NCBI RefSeq assembly: GCF_026168105.1
Contig: NZ_LBMW01000056.1
Coordinates: forward strand, 1 to 46,472
Direction: 5' to 3'
Length of the DNA: 46,472 bases
Source: Streptomyces hygroscopicus
GTDB lineage: Bacteria; Actinomycetota; Actinomycetes; Streptomycetales; Streptomycetaceae
The notes under the pieces are model-generated. The model worked only from the letters and a program-made list of their open reading frames with translations. It was not told the origin of the DNA and searched no databases. The number at the start of each line of letters is the position of its first letter. The stretch's first letter is position 1. This document shows, piece by piece, positions 38,299 to 45,752 of the stretch. A program made the translations under genes and the position numbers.

Positions 38299-39360
38299 TC
38301 ACGTATCGGGCCGGGTACCACGTGACGTGCTCGCCACACGTGCGGGCACCCTCCGCTCGCGGGTCCAGGCCAGCAGCTCGTCCGCGGTCCATGCGGTCAC
38401 CACACGCTCGGCGGGTACCCCGCACTCCTCGGCCCGGGCACAGCCGTGGATCTGCCAGTCCAGCTGGCCCGGCGCGTGCGCGTCGGTGTCGATCGAGAAC
38501 AGCACGCCCGCTTCGACCGCCTGCCGCAGCAGTCGCCGGGGCGGATCCAGCCGCTCGGGCCGGCTGTTGATCTCCACGGCCGTACCGGACTCGGCGCACG
38601 CGGCGAACACCGCGTCCGCGTCGAACTCGGACTCGGGGCGACCGCGTCCGGTGATCAGGCGTCCCGTGCAGTGGCCCAGCACGTCGGCCAGCGGATTGCG
38701 CACGGCGGCGATCATGCGGCGGGTCATCGACCGGGCGTCCATGCGCAGCTTGGAGTGCACCGACACCACGACGACGTCGAGCCGGTCCAGAAGCTCCGGC
38801 TCCTGATCCAGCGAGCCGTCCTCGAGGATGTCGCACTCGATGCCGGTGAGCAGCCGGAACGGCGCCCAGCCCGCGTTCAGCGCGGCGACCACGTCGAGTT
38901 GCTCGCGCAGCCGCTCCGGGGACAGCCCGCGGGCGACGGTCAGCCTGGGCGAGTGGTCGGTGAGCACCGCCCACTCGTGTCCCAGCCGTGCCGCCGTCCT
39001 GCCCATCTTCTCGATCGGACTGCCCCCGTCGGACCAGTCGGAATGCATGTGGCAGTCGCCGCGGAGCAGCGCCCGCAGCCGCTCCCCGCCTGGCGCAAGC
39101 TCCTCCTCGGCCTCCTGCTCGAGCTTCTCCAGGTACACCGGGACCCGCCCGGTCAGCGCCTCCCGGACCACCTGGGCCGTCTTGGGACCGATGCCCCTGA
39201 CCGACTCCAGCGTCCCGGCGGCCGCACGCTGGGCGACCTCAGCCGCGGGCAGGGCGGACAGCGTGCCGGCCGCGGTCCGGAAAGCCCGTACGCGATAGGT
39301 CGGGGCACCGGCCCGCTCCAGCATGAACGCGATCCGGTCCAGGGCTGCGACGGGATCCAT
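38299..39360 (-). CDS. HhH-PHP domain phosphoesterase (PolX-like without polymerase site)
   Basis: 353 aa. The first 90 residues are the helix-hairpin-helix region seen at the N-terminus of PolX enzymes (ESVRGIGPKTAQVVREAL). Residues about 100-330 form a PHP domain with the metal ligands intact: DCHMHSDWSDGG, LTDHSPR, GIECDI, VSVHSKL, and DTDAHAPGQL. The polymerase palm of PolX is absent, so this looks like the PHP half with an HhH part. Likely a Mn/Zn-dependent phosphoesterase acting on nucleic acid or a small phosphate. AAGGAGGT precedes the ATG at 39360. First gene of a pair with the HAD hydrolase. Confidence 0.87.
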   Translation of the reverse strand: MDPVAALDRIAFMLERAGAPTYRVRAFRTAAGTLSALPAAEVAQRAAAGTLESVRGIGPKTAQVVREALTGRVPVYLEKLEQEAEEELAPGGERLRALLRGDCHMHSDWSDGGSPIEKMGRTAARLGHEWAVLTDHSPRLTVARGLSPERLREQLDVVAALNAGWAPFRLLTGIECDILEDGSLDQEPELLDRLDVVVVSVHSKLRMDARSMTRRMIAAVRNPLADVLGHCTGRLITGRGRPESEFDADAVFAACAESGTAVEINSRPERLDPPRRLLRQAVEAGVLFSIDTDAHAPGQLDWQIHGCARAEECGVPAERVVTAWTADELLAWTRERRVPARVASTSRGTRPDT

Positions 39361-39552
39361 CGACACCTCCTTCCCCCAGCGTTGCCCAGGGGCGTGCGGG
39401 CCGCACGGCGGGGCGGGCGCCGGAAGCCGTCACCCGGCCGGACGAACGCGACGACGCAGGGCGCCGGGCCGTTCGCGGAGCCGATGCGGCCGGCGCTCGC
39501 GTACCGTCCGGGCCGGTGAGCCGCCCGGGGCGCTCCGGCTCGCGAGGCGCTC

Positions 39553-39558
39553 TACCCT
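39553..39558 (+). promoter_or_regulatory. -10 element for a probably leaderless transcript
   Basis: TACCCT, 6 nt, then ATG at 39565; no Shine-Dalgarno. Confidence 0.45.
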
Positions 39559-39564
39559 CGATTC

Positions 39565-39807
39565 ATGACCGAAATCGCGAGCCCTCACATCTCCCACCCG
39601 CGGATCATGGTGCTCGGAGTGCAGCCGGGCAACCCGCCGTTCCGGATCGTGGAGATCGACGGCGAGATGGTGGCCGAGGCGCGGTCGATCACCGACGTGC
39701 TGGCGGTCGCGGCGGAGGCCGGTATCCCGGTGCACGACCTCGACGACCCCGAGGTGGTCCGCTGGGTGGGAGGCGACAAGCTGACCTGGAAGCCCCACCA
39801 CCGCTAG
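39565..39807 (+). CDS. Small conserved protein of unknown function
   Basis: 80 aa, compact alpha/beta composition: HPRIMVLGVQPGNPPFRIVEIDGEMVAEARSITDVLAVAAEAG with an acidic VHDLDDPEVVRWVGG loop and a basic tail. No signal peptide, membrane segment or Cys. Its even composition with a hydrophobic core says it is a real folded protein. Probably leaderless. Function unknown. Confidence 0.75.
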   Translation: MTEIASPHISHPRIMVLGVQPGNPPFRIVEIDGEMVAEARSITDVLAVAAEAGIPVHDLDDPEVVRWVGGDKLTWKPHHR

Positions 39808-40330
39808 GCGGCGTCCGGTCCTTCCCGCCGGGCGTGCAACGCCTGGCACGGCGCCTCGCCGCGTTGTCGGATCACCCGAGTACGCCCAGCACACGGTGCC
39901 CGGCCCCGCGGGAGCGGGCCGCACGGCGATGGCCGACGGCATGAGACGGACGTGGGTCACAGGAGACGGGCGTGCGTCATGGGGCGCGCGGACCGCGGCT
40001 GCACGCCGGGGTGAGCCCCGGAACGGCGAAGTGCCCCCGCACTCCGCCAAAGGTCACCCTCACCGGGGACCGCGCATGTGGGGCAGGCGCCAAGGGCAAC
40101 GTCGATCTCGCCGGGTGATCAACAGCCGCGCCGGCTTCTCCGCCGCGGCCTCGGGAGCCACCGTGTTCCGCCGCCCTGCCCTGCACCGCCCTCCTCGCCA
40201 TCACTCTGCTCGCCTCGGCACCGGCCTATGGCGCAGCCCGCGCCAAGGACGTGTGCTTCCGGACCGCACCCGGGCGGCTCGGCAGTTCCGGACCACTATT
40301 CGAGTCGGGGCGGCTCACCGGGCCGTCACC
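39808..40330. other. Longest gene-free stretch of the window
   Basis: 523 bp between the small conserved gene and the convergent VanZ-like gene. Most shows nothing beyond ordinary GC-rich sequence; the right third contains a signal-peptide-like reading frame without start codon (see pseudogene entry). Confidence 0.6.
40163..40330 (+). pseudogene. Possible remnant of a small secreted-protein gene
   Basis: A GTG at 40163 opens VFRRPALHR, a good signal-peptide n-region. One frame over, with no start codon of its own, follows ALLAITLLASAPAYGAARA, a hydrophobic core with an A-x-A-like cleavage site, then KDVCFRTAPGRLGSSGPLFE. Joining the two needs a single-base frameshift near 40190. The remainder runs into the VanZ gene end. 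This may be a decayed exported mini-protein or chance. Confidence 0.25.
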
Positions 40331-40867
40331 TCAGTCCTTCCGGGGCCTGCGCGCATGCACCGCACGCCCGAGCCGCCGCCCGAGCAGCAGATGGCCGAGG
40401 AGCGCGCCCGTCGTGTTGAGGATGACGTCATCGATGTCGAACGCGCGTCCAGCGATGAGCGCACCCTGGGCCAGCTCCACCAGCAGCATCACGATCGCCG
40501 TGACGAGCGCCACGCGCAGAATGCCCCGGGCCCTCGGGGCCAGCACCGGAAGGAGAATTCCGAACGGTACGCCGAGCAGGAGGTTCCCGCCGATCTGCTT
40601 GACCGCGTCGCGTGTCCGGGACTGGTTGAGATAGGCGCGCAGGGAACTGCCCGGATGCAGATTGGTGTGGATCAGCGCCCGGGACGCCGGTGACGGCTCC
40701 AGCGTCACCCGGGCCAGCGCCACGGCGAACGCGACCATGACCACGAAGGCGACCGCCATGACCAGGAGCCGGACGGGCAGCGGGAGCGGCCGTCGCTCCG
40801 GCCGGGCCGCCGGGCTCCGGCGTCCGGCCGACTTCGCGGTACGCCCGAAGAGCGCCATACGTGCCAT
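40331..40867 (-). CDS. VanZ-family membrane protein
   Basis: 178 aa. One membrane segment near 30-50 (LLVMAVAFVVMVAFAVALARV), then the VanZ pattern: GGNLLLGVPFGILLPVL, VALVTAIVMLLVELAQGAL, and FDIDDVILNTTGALLGHLLL. VanZ relatives can raise teicoplanin tolerance, but most chromosomal copies have no known role. AGGAGG precedes the ATG at 40867. Divergent from the Mrp operon; overlapping inverted repeats lie 30-50 bp upstream. Confidence 0.9.
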   Translation of the reverse strand: MARMALFGRTAKSAGRRSPAARPERRPLPLPVRLLVMAVAFVVMVAFAVALARVTLEPSPASRALIHTNLHPGSSLRAYLNQSRTRDAVKQIGGNLLLGVPFGILLPVLAPRARGILRVALVTAIVMLLVELAQGALIAGRAFDIDDVILNTTGALLGHLLLGRRLGRAVHARRPRKD

Positions 40868-40895
40868 CCCAGCCTCCTGGTTCCAACTTCCCTCC

Positions 40896-40918
40896 GGGTA
40901 ATCGCGGTTACCCGCGAT
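40896..40918. promoter_or_regulatory. Two overlapping inverted repeats upstream of the VanZ-like gene
   Basis: GGGTAA-TCGCGG-TTACCC (40896-40913) and ATCGCGG-TTAC-CCGCGAT (40901-40918) are both perfect and share bases, so only one can form at a time. They lie in the leader or promoter of the VanZ-like gene. Confidence 0.55.
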
Positions 40919-41128
40919 GGGTGCGCCGATGCCGCGCCGCGCCGGGTCGGGGGAGCCGGCCACCACTGAGGGGCGCCGAGGTGTGCACGAGCCGGTTTCC
41001 GTTGCCGCGGGCGGGGCACTGGGGGCAGCAGCCGCTCGCGCGCCGCCGTTCCGCCGGGCTGGTGCGGTGCTTGGATGGCATACCGAACATTCCGGGCGAA
41101 CTGAGGCGACGGTGGACGGAGGTGGAGC

Positions 41129-41311
41129 ATGGACGCGCAGACGGCCCTCCGGGGCGCGCTCGAAGTCCTGTTGTGGTGGGCGGGTCTCACCGTGCTCTGG
41201 CTGGTCCTCATCAGCACCGTCGACACCCTGGAGTGGGTCGTGGGGGCATCCGCGGCGCTCGTCGGCGCCCTCGCGGCGCGGGCCGCACGGCGAGCGGTGG
41301 GCGGCCGGTGA
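41129..41311 (+). CDS. mrpE: Short MrpE-like subunit of cation/proton antiporter
   Basis: 60 aa with two membrane segments (LLWWAGLTVLWLVLIST and LEWVVGASAALVGALAARAA), corresponding to the N-terminal membrane part of MrpE, which is normally about 160 aa. The soluble C-terminal part is missing. GGAGG-TGGAG lies before the ATG at 41129. Its stop overlaps the next GTG by four bases. First gene of a tightly coupled six-gene Mrp-type operon. Assignment rests on position and on the MrpE-like LW-(V/L)GA pattern, so it is moderately sure. Confidence 0.6.
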   Translation: MDAQTALRGALEVLLWWAGLTVLWLVLISTVDTLEWVVGASAALVGALAARAARRAVGGR

Positions 41312-41760
41312 ACGGCTGGACCCTGACGGCAACGGTCGCACTCGGCGCGGGCGTCGGCGCCACGGTGTGGGGTGTCGCCACCGGTCCGCTGCGCCGCCGG
41401 GTCGTCGCCCAGAACCTGTCCAGCGCGCTCGCCTGCCCCGGACTCCTGCTGCTCGCCCAGGGCTACGGGCGCCCGGCGTACATCGATCTCGCCCTCGTCC
41501 TCGCCCTCCTCGGCCCCGTCGGCACCCTCGTCTTCGCCCGGCTGCTCGCCGACGACCTGGCCGAAGACCCGCCGCACGCCTGGGGAGTCACCTTCGCCGT
41601 CGCGGGATACGGAGCCGTGGTCGTCCTGGTCCTGTGCGCCGTCACCGGGCCCGGGCGGGCCATGGTCAAGCTGCTGGTCATCGGGGCGCTGCTGATCGGC
41701 GGCAACCTCGTTGCCTCCCGGGCCCTGTCCGGTGGATTCGCGAGGAGCCGCCGTGGATGA
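41308..41760 (+). CDS. mrpF: MrpF-like subunit with apparent MrpG C-terminal segment
   Basis: 150-aa membrane protein. The first 90 residues fit MrpF: GPLRRRVVAQNLSSALACPGLLLLAQ resembles the GP-DRvvA loop, and YIDLALVLALLGPVGTLVFARLL is the MrpF signature. The next 55 residues (GAVVVLVLCAVTGPGRAMVKLLVIGALLIGGNLVASRAL) look like the last membrane helix pair of MrpG without its R-HAA-K part. So this may be an MrpF-MrpG fusion with a shortened MrpG. GTG 41308 overlaps the mrpE stop. It overlaps the next gene by 8 bp. Confidence 0.7.
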   Translation: MNGWTLTATVALGAGVGATVWGVATGPLRRRVVAQNLSSALACPGLLLLAQGYGRPAYIDLALVLALLGPVGTLVFARLLADDLAEDPPHAWGVTFAVAGYGAVVVLVLCAVTGPGRAMVKLLVIGALLIGGNLVASRALSGGFARSRRG

Positions 41761-42016
41761 CCCGCTGATCGTCGTCGTTCTGCTGCTGGTCGCCGCCACG
41801 GCGACGGCTGCCGTCGCCGTCCGCGACCCCGTCCGCCAGGCCCTCGTCCTGTCCGTGCTCGGCGTTGCCCTCGCCCTGCTGTTCACGGTGGCACAGGCTC
41901 CCGACGTCGGCCTCTCCCAGCTCGCCGTCGGCTCCGCCCTGACCCCGCTCCTGGTCATGCTCTCGGTACGCAAGGTCAGAAGGAGACAGGGGGACGGGAA
42001 GGGGAGGGCGCCGTGA
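41753..42016 (+). CDS. DUF4040 (MbhD/MrpA C-terminal-like) subunit
   Basis: 87-aa protein of two to three membrane helices, VDDPLIVVVLLLVAATATAAVAV then DPVRQALVLSVLGVALALLF and DVGLSQLAVGSALTPLLVMLSV. This is the DUF4040 fold, equal to the C-terminal part of MrpA and to MbhD of membrane hydrogenases. In standard Mrp operons it is fused to MrpA; here it is separate and no NuoL-like MrpA body is present. GAGGAG precedes GTG 41753; the stop overlaps the mrpB GTG. Confidence 0.82.
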   Translation: MDDPLIVVVLLLVAATATAAVAVRDPVRQALVLSVLGVALALLFTVAQAPDVGLSQLAVGSALTPLLVMLSVRKVRRRQGDGKGRAP

Positions 42017-42756
42017 CCCGGCGCGCACGGCTGATCGTGCTGGCCCTCGGCGGCGCAGGGCTTGCGGCCCTGCTCATCGCCGCGTGCTTCGACCTGCCCC
42101 GCTTCGGCGGCCCCTGGCACCCGTACGGCGACCGGGCCGTCCACGCCTCCCTGGCCCGCCGGACCGCCAACACGATCGCCTCCGTCAACTTCGACCAGCG
42201 CGCCTTCGACACCGTCGGCGAGATGAGCATCCTCTTCGCGTCGGTCCTCGGCACCGTCGTACTGCTCCGCCAGACCCGCGACGAGAAGCGCGCGCTGCCG
42301 CAGCCGGAGGAGGTCGCACTCCCCGTGCGACGCTACGCGCTCGTCGTCCTGCCCGTCGCCTTCGTCGCCGGTCTGTACGTCATCGCCCACGGCCAGCTCA
42401 GCCCAGGAGGCGGGTTCCAGGGAGGGGTCGTCGCCGCGACCGCCCTGCACCTGCTCTACCTCGGAGCCGACTACCGCGCCCTGGAACGCATCCGTCCCGT
42501 CGGTCTCTACGAGATCTGCGACGCGCTCGCCGCCTGCGCGTACGTGGTCACGGGGCTCGCGGGCGTCCTCGCCGGCACGGCGTTCCTCGCCAACACCCTG
42601 CTTCCGTACGGCACCTTCAACACCCTGTCGTCCGGCGGCATCGTCCCGGTGCTGAACGCTGCCATCGGCATGGAGGTCGCCTGCGCGGTCGTGGTCCTGC
42701 TGGCGCGCTTCCTGGACCAGGCCGTCGAGATCGAGGAGGAGAGCGGGAAACCATGA
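42013..42756 (+). CDS. mrpB: MrpB-type subunit with N-terminal MbhE-like segment
   Basis: 247-aa membrane protein. Residues 45-90 (NTIASVNFDQRAFDTVGEMSILFASVLGTVVLL) match the MbhE / MrpA-tail segment with the FDT-GE motif. The MnhB domain follows: LPVAFVAGLYVIAHGQLSPGGGFQGGVVAATALHLLYL and NTLLPYGTFNTLSSGGIVPVLNAAIGMEVACAVVVLLARFL. So it joins two pieces that are often separate. GTG 42013 overlaps the previous stop; its own stop overlaps mrpC. Confidence 0.88.
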   Translation: MTRRARLIVLALGGAGLAALLIAACFDLPRFGGPWHPYGDRAVHASLARRTANTIASVNFDQRAFDTVGEMSILFASVLGTVVLLRQTRDEKRALPQPEEVALPVRRYALVVLPVAFVAGLYVIAHGQLSPGGGFQGGVVAATALHLLYLGADYRALERIRPVGLYEICDALAACAYVVTGLAGVLAGTAFLANTLLPYGTFNTLSSGGIVPVLNAAIGMEVACAVVVLLARFLDQAVEIEEESGKP

Positions 42757-43100
42757 CCGTACTGCCGTACCTCGTGGCCGTCTGGATCTTTCTGACCGGC
42801 TGCTACGGCCTCGCGACCAGCCGCAATCTGATCCACGCGGTCGGCTGCCTCGCCGTCTGCCAGGCCAGCACCTATGTCCTGCTGCTCGCCGTCGGCTACC
42901 GCGACGGCGGCACCGCGCCCGTCTACTCCGACATCAAGCCCGGCTCCCGGCCGGTCGTGGACCCGGTCGTCCAGGCCCTCACCCTCACCGACATCGTGGT
43001 CGGCGCCACCGTCACCGCACTGCTGCTCGCCCTCGTCATGCAGATCTCCAAACGCCATGGCACCGTCGACCCCGACGAACTACGGGAGCTGCGCGGCTGA
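42753..43100 (+). CDS. mrpC: MrpC (NuoK-like) subunit
   Basis: 115 aa with three membrane helices, homologous to NuoK of complex I. RNLIHAVGCLAVCQASTYVLLLAVG is the first conserved segment and VVDPVVQALTLTDIVVGATVTALLLALVMQI the Mrp-type DP-QAL-LTxIVI signature (here LTDIVVG, with Asp in place of the usual Ala). ATG 42753 overlaps the mrpB stop (ATGA), and its TGA overlaps the mrpD ATG. Confidence 0.9.
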   Translation: MTVLPYLVAVWIFLTGCYGLATSRNLIHAVGCLAVCQASTYVLLLAVGYRDGGTAPVYSDIKPGSRPVVDPVVQALTLTDIVVGATVTALLLALVMQISKRHGTVDPDELRELRG

Positions 43101-44860
43101 TGAACCACCTGCTGCCGCTGCTCGTCGCCGCCCCCGTGCTGGGCGCCGCCCTGCTGGTCGCGGGCGGGCGCCGGCTGCCGCGTCCGGTGGCCGAGAGCGT
43201 CGGATGTGCCGTCTCTTCCGGCACCGCGGCCCTGGCGATCTTGCTGTGCCTCAACTCCTCGCCGCCGCTGCTCGAGTGGGTCGGCGCCTGGGCGCCCCGC
43301 AACGGCGAAAGCGTAGGCATCGTCCTCATCGGGAACGGCCCGGGCCTCGGCATGGCCGCCCTCGCCTCTCTGCTGACCCTCGCCGCCCTCGCGTACTCCT
43401 GGCGCTACTTCGACGTACCGCCGCGCGGGCACGCCGGCTCCTACCCCGCGCTCATACTGCTGTTCCTGGCCGGCATGAACGGGTTCGCGATCACCGGCGA
43501 CCTCTTCGACGCGTTCGTCTTCTTCGAGCTGATGGGTGCAGTCGCCTACGCCCTGACGGGCCACCGGGTCGAGGAGGCGAGGCCCGTCCAGGGCGCGCTG
43601 ACCTTCGGAGTCGTCAACTCCCTCGGCGCCTACGCGATGCTCATGGGCATCGCGCTGCTGTACGCGCGCACCGGGCAACTGGCGATGAACTCGATCGGCC
43701 GCGGACTCGATGCCCACGGCGGCCCCGACGCCCTCACCGTCGCTGCCTTCGTCCTCGTACTGACCGGACTGCTCGTCAAGGCCGCCGCCGTGCCCTTCCA
43801 CTTCTGGCTGCCCGACGCACACGCCGTCGCACCGACCCCGGTGTGCATGCTGCTGTCCGGCGTCATGGTCGAACTCGGCGCGTACGGCGTCTGGCGCGTG
43901 TACGGCACAATCTTCTCCGGGCCCGGCGGGATTCCGGCGCCGGACCTGGAGCGGGCGCTGCTCGCGCTCGGTGTCCTGACCGCCGCGCTCGGCGCGCTCA
44001 TGTGCTGGTACCAGCGGCACATCAAGAGGCTGCTCGCCTACTCGACCGTCGCCCACATGGGACTGTTCCTCATCGGCATCGGCACCCTCCTGCCGGAGGC
44101 GGACGACGGGGTCGCGCTGTACATCCTCGGCCACGCCGGCGCGAAGGCCGCCCTCTTCGCCTGTGCCGGTGTGCTCCTCGACCGGTTCGGCTCGGTCGAC
44201 GAGCCCGCGCTGCACGGGCGTGCCCGTGAACTGCGCGGCGTCGCGGTGATGTTCGTGCTCGGCGGTCTGGCACTCGCCGGACTGCCGCCGTTCGGCACCT
44301 CGCTCGGCAAGGCAGTCATCGAGGAGGCGGTGGGCGGCCCGCTGACCGTGCTGTACGTCCTCGTGTCCGCGGTCACCGGAGGCGCGGTGCTGCGGGTCGC
44401 CGCCCGCGTCTTCTACGGGCTCGGGCCCACGCCGCATACCGACTCCTCCTACGAGACCACCGGCACCGGCGAGGAGCCCGAGACCCGGCACCGCCTCAGC
44501 CGGATCCCGGACACCATGACCGCCGTGCCGGCCCTGCTGCTCGCCGCGTCGCTCGCCGTGGGCGTGGTCCCCGGATTCGCCGAGGCGGTGGCGCACTCGG
44601 TGAACGAGACAGGTTCCGGCGGGGCGGCCGCCTCACCCCACTGGAACGCGGCCGGTGTTCTGCTGGGGCTGACTTCCACGGCCGTGGCCGTCGCCCTGGC
44701 AGCGCTCGCGGTCTCCCGACCGCACCTGCTCGGTGAACGGACCTGGACGCTGCGGCTGCGCCGACTGCAGTCCGGGCACATCGGGGACTACGTGGCCTGG
44801 GTCCTGGCGGGCGCGGCCCTGCTCGCAGTGCTCGTCCTGCCGGGGCTCCTGAACGGCTGA
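43100..44860 (+). CDS. mrpD: MrpD (NuoN/NuoL-like) proton-pumping subunit
   Basis: 586-aa antiporter-like subunit with about 14 membrane helices (Proton_antipo_M). DLFDAFVFFELMGAVAYALTGH contains the conserved Glu of helix 5; GLLVKAAAVPFHFWLPDAHAVAPTPVCMLLSGVMVELGAYGVWR contains the key helix-7 Lys and the PFHFWLPDAH signature; DIKRLLAYSTVAHMG-type segment (HIKRLLAYSTVAHMGLFLIG) has the helix-8 region. It is the only large pumping subunit here, since MrpA is missing. It overlaps mrpC at TGATG and ends 16 bp from the convergent DUF4230 gene. Confidence 0.93.
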   Translation: MNHLLPLLVAAPVLGAALLVAGGRRLPRPVAESVGCAVSSGTAALAILLCLNSSPPLLEWVGAWAPRNGESVGIVLIGNGPGLGMAALASLLTLAALAYSWRYFDVPPRGHAGSYPALILLFLAGMNGFAITGDLFDAFVFFELMGAVAYALTGHRVEEARPVQGALTFGVVNSLGAYAMLMGIALLYARTGQLAMNSIGRGLDAHGGPDALTVAAFVLVLTGLLVKAAAVPFHFWLPDAHAVAPTPVCMLLSGVMVELGAYGVWRVYGTIFSGPGGIPAPDLERALLALGVLTAALGALMCWYQRHIKRLLAYSTVAHMGLFLIGIGTLLPEADDGVALYILGHAGAKAALFACAGVLLDRFGSVDEPALHGRARELRGVAVMFVLGGLALAGLPPFGTSLGKAVIEEAVGGPLTVLYVLVSAVTGGAVLRVAARVFYGLGPTPHTDSSYETTGTGEEPETRHRLSRIPDTMTAVPALLLAASLAVGVVPGFAEAVAHSVNETGSGGAAASPHWNAAGVLLGLTSTAVAVALAALAVSRPHLLGERTWTLRLRRLQSGHIGDYVAWVLAGAALLAVLVLPGLLNG

Positions 44861-44876
44861 CGCTCCGGGCCCACCG

Positions 44877-45557
44877 TCAGGAGCCGTAGGACACCTTCAC
44901 CTCCTTGAACCCGAGGGACTTCAGCAGCCCGTCGAGCATGCCGGTGGTGTTCGCCTCGGCGCGGGTGGTGAGTCCGCTCTGCTGCGCCGCCTCGCCGATG
45001 TGCCGGACCGCCAGGAGCTGCACGGCGCGCTCGCTGTTGGGGTTGTCCGAGAAGAGGTCGCCGAGGCGGTCCAGCAGACCCCGCTGCTTGGAGACGGCGT
45101 ACGAGTGGTCGGGGTCGAGCGCCGGTTTGCCCAGCGCCGCGTGGGGCAGCCGGAGCGTCGCGGACGTCCGGTCGCCGTTGACCGTCACGTCCCGCTCTCC
45201 GACCTTGCCCAGGTCGACGTACGCGTCCACGCTGCCCGCCCCCACGTACAGCGTGCGCGTGCCGCGGATCGCCGACGGCAGGAACCTGGAGTCCTTCTCC
45301 AGGTCCACGACAACCTGGAAGTTGCCGGAGGCGGCCTCGTAACGGCTCATGTCCTGGATGGACTTCAGGAGTGCGGGACCCGACCGGTCGTGCGTGTCCG
45401 TGCCGAACAGGTCACGCAGTCCCGGCACCACGCTCAGCCGCAGTCCGGCGAAGAACACGGCGAGCACCGCGACGAGAGCGATAACCACCTTGATCCAGCC
45501 GGGCATCGGGCGTTTCACGGACGTCGAGTCGGGCGCCTGCTTCGTGGACGTCGTCAT
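44877..45557 (-). CDS. DUF4230 membrane-anchored protein
   Basis: 226 aa. One membrane anchor at about 20-42 (WIKVVIALVAVLAVFFAGLRLSVV) with a short cytoplasmic N-terminus; the rest is predicted outside the cell. The DUF4230 domain contains LKSIQDMSRYEAASGNFQVVVDLEKDSRFLPSAIRGTRTLYVGAGSVDAYVDLGKV and ends in LKSLGFKEVKVSYGS. GGGAGGA precedes the ATG at 45557. It is divergent from a DUF1996 secreted protein. Function unknown. Confidence 0.87.
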   Translation of the reverse strand: MTTSTKQAPDSTSVKRPMPGWIKVVIALVAVLAVFFAGLRLSVVPGLRDLFGTDTHDRSGPALLKSIQDMSRYEAASGNFQVVVDLEKDSRFLPSAIRGTRTLYVGAGSVDAYVDLGKVGERDVTVNGDRTSATLRLPHAALGKPALDPDHSYAVSKQRGLLDRLGDLFSDNPNSERAVQLLAVRHIGEAAQQSGLTTRAEANTTGMLDGLLKSLGFKEVKVSYGS

Positions 45558-45752
45558 GTCGGCAGTCCTCCCTTCTCTACCCGGTTGCCCGCCGAAGCCC
45601 AGGAGGGAACGCCGCGTTGGCCGACTGCGCGGCCATCCGCCTGGCATGTGGGGTTGCTGTGAATCGGAGAGGCGTTTGAACACGGTCGGGCCCGGCTGCG
45701 TACAGGGAGGGGGATTCTCATCCCGGCCGGCCATGACGTGTAGGAGTACGCC

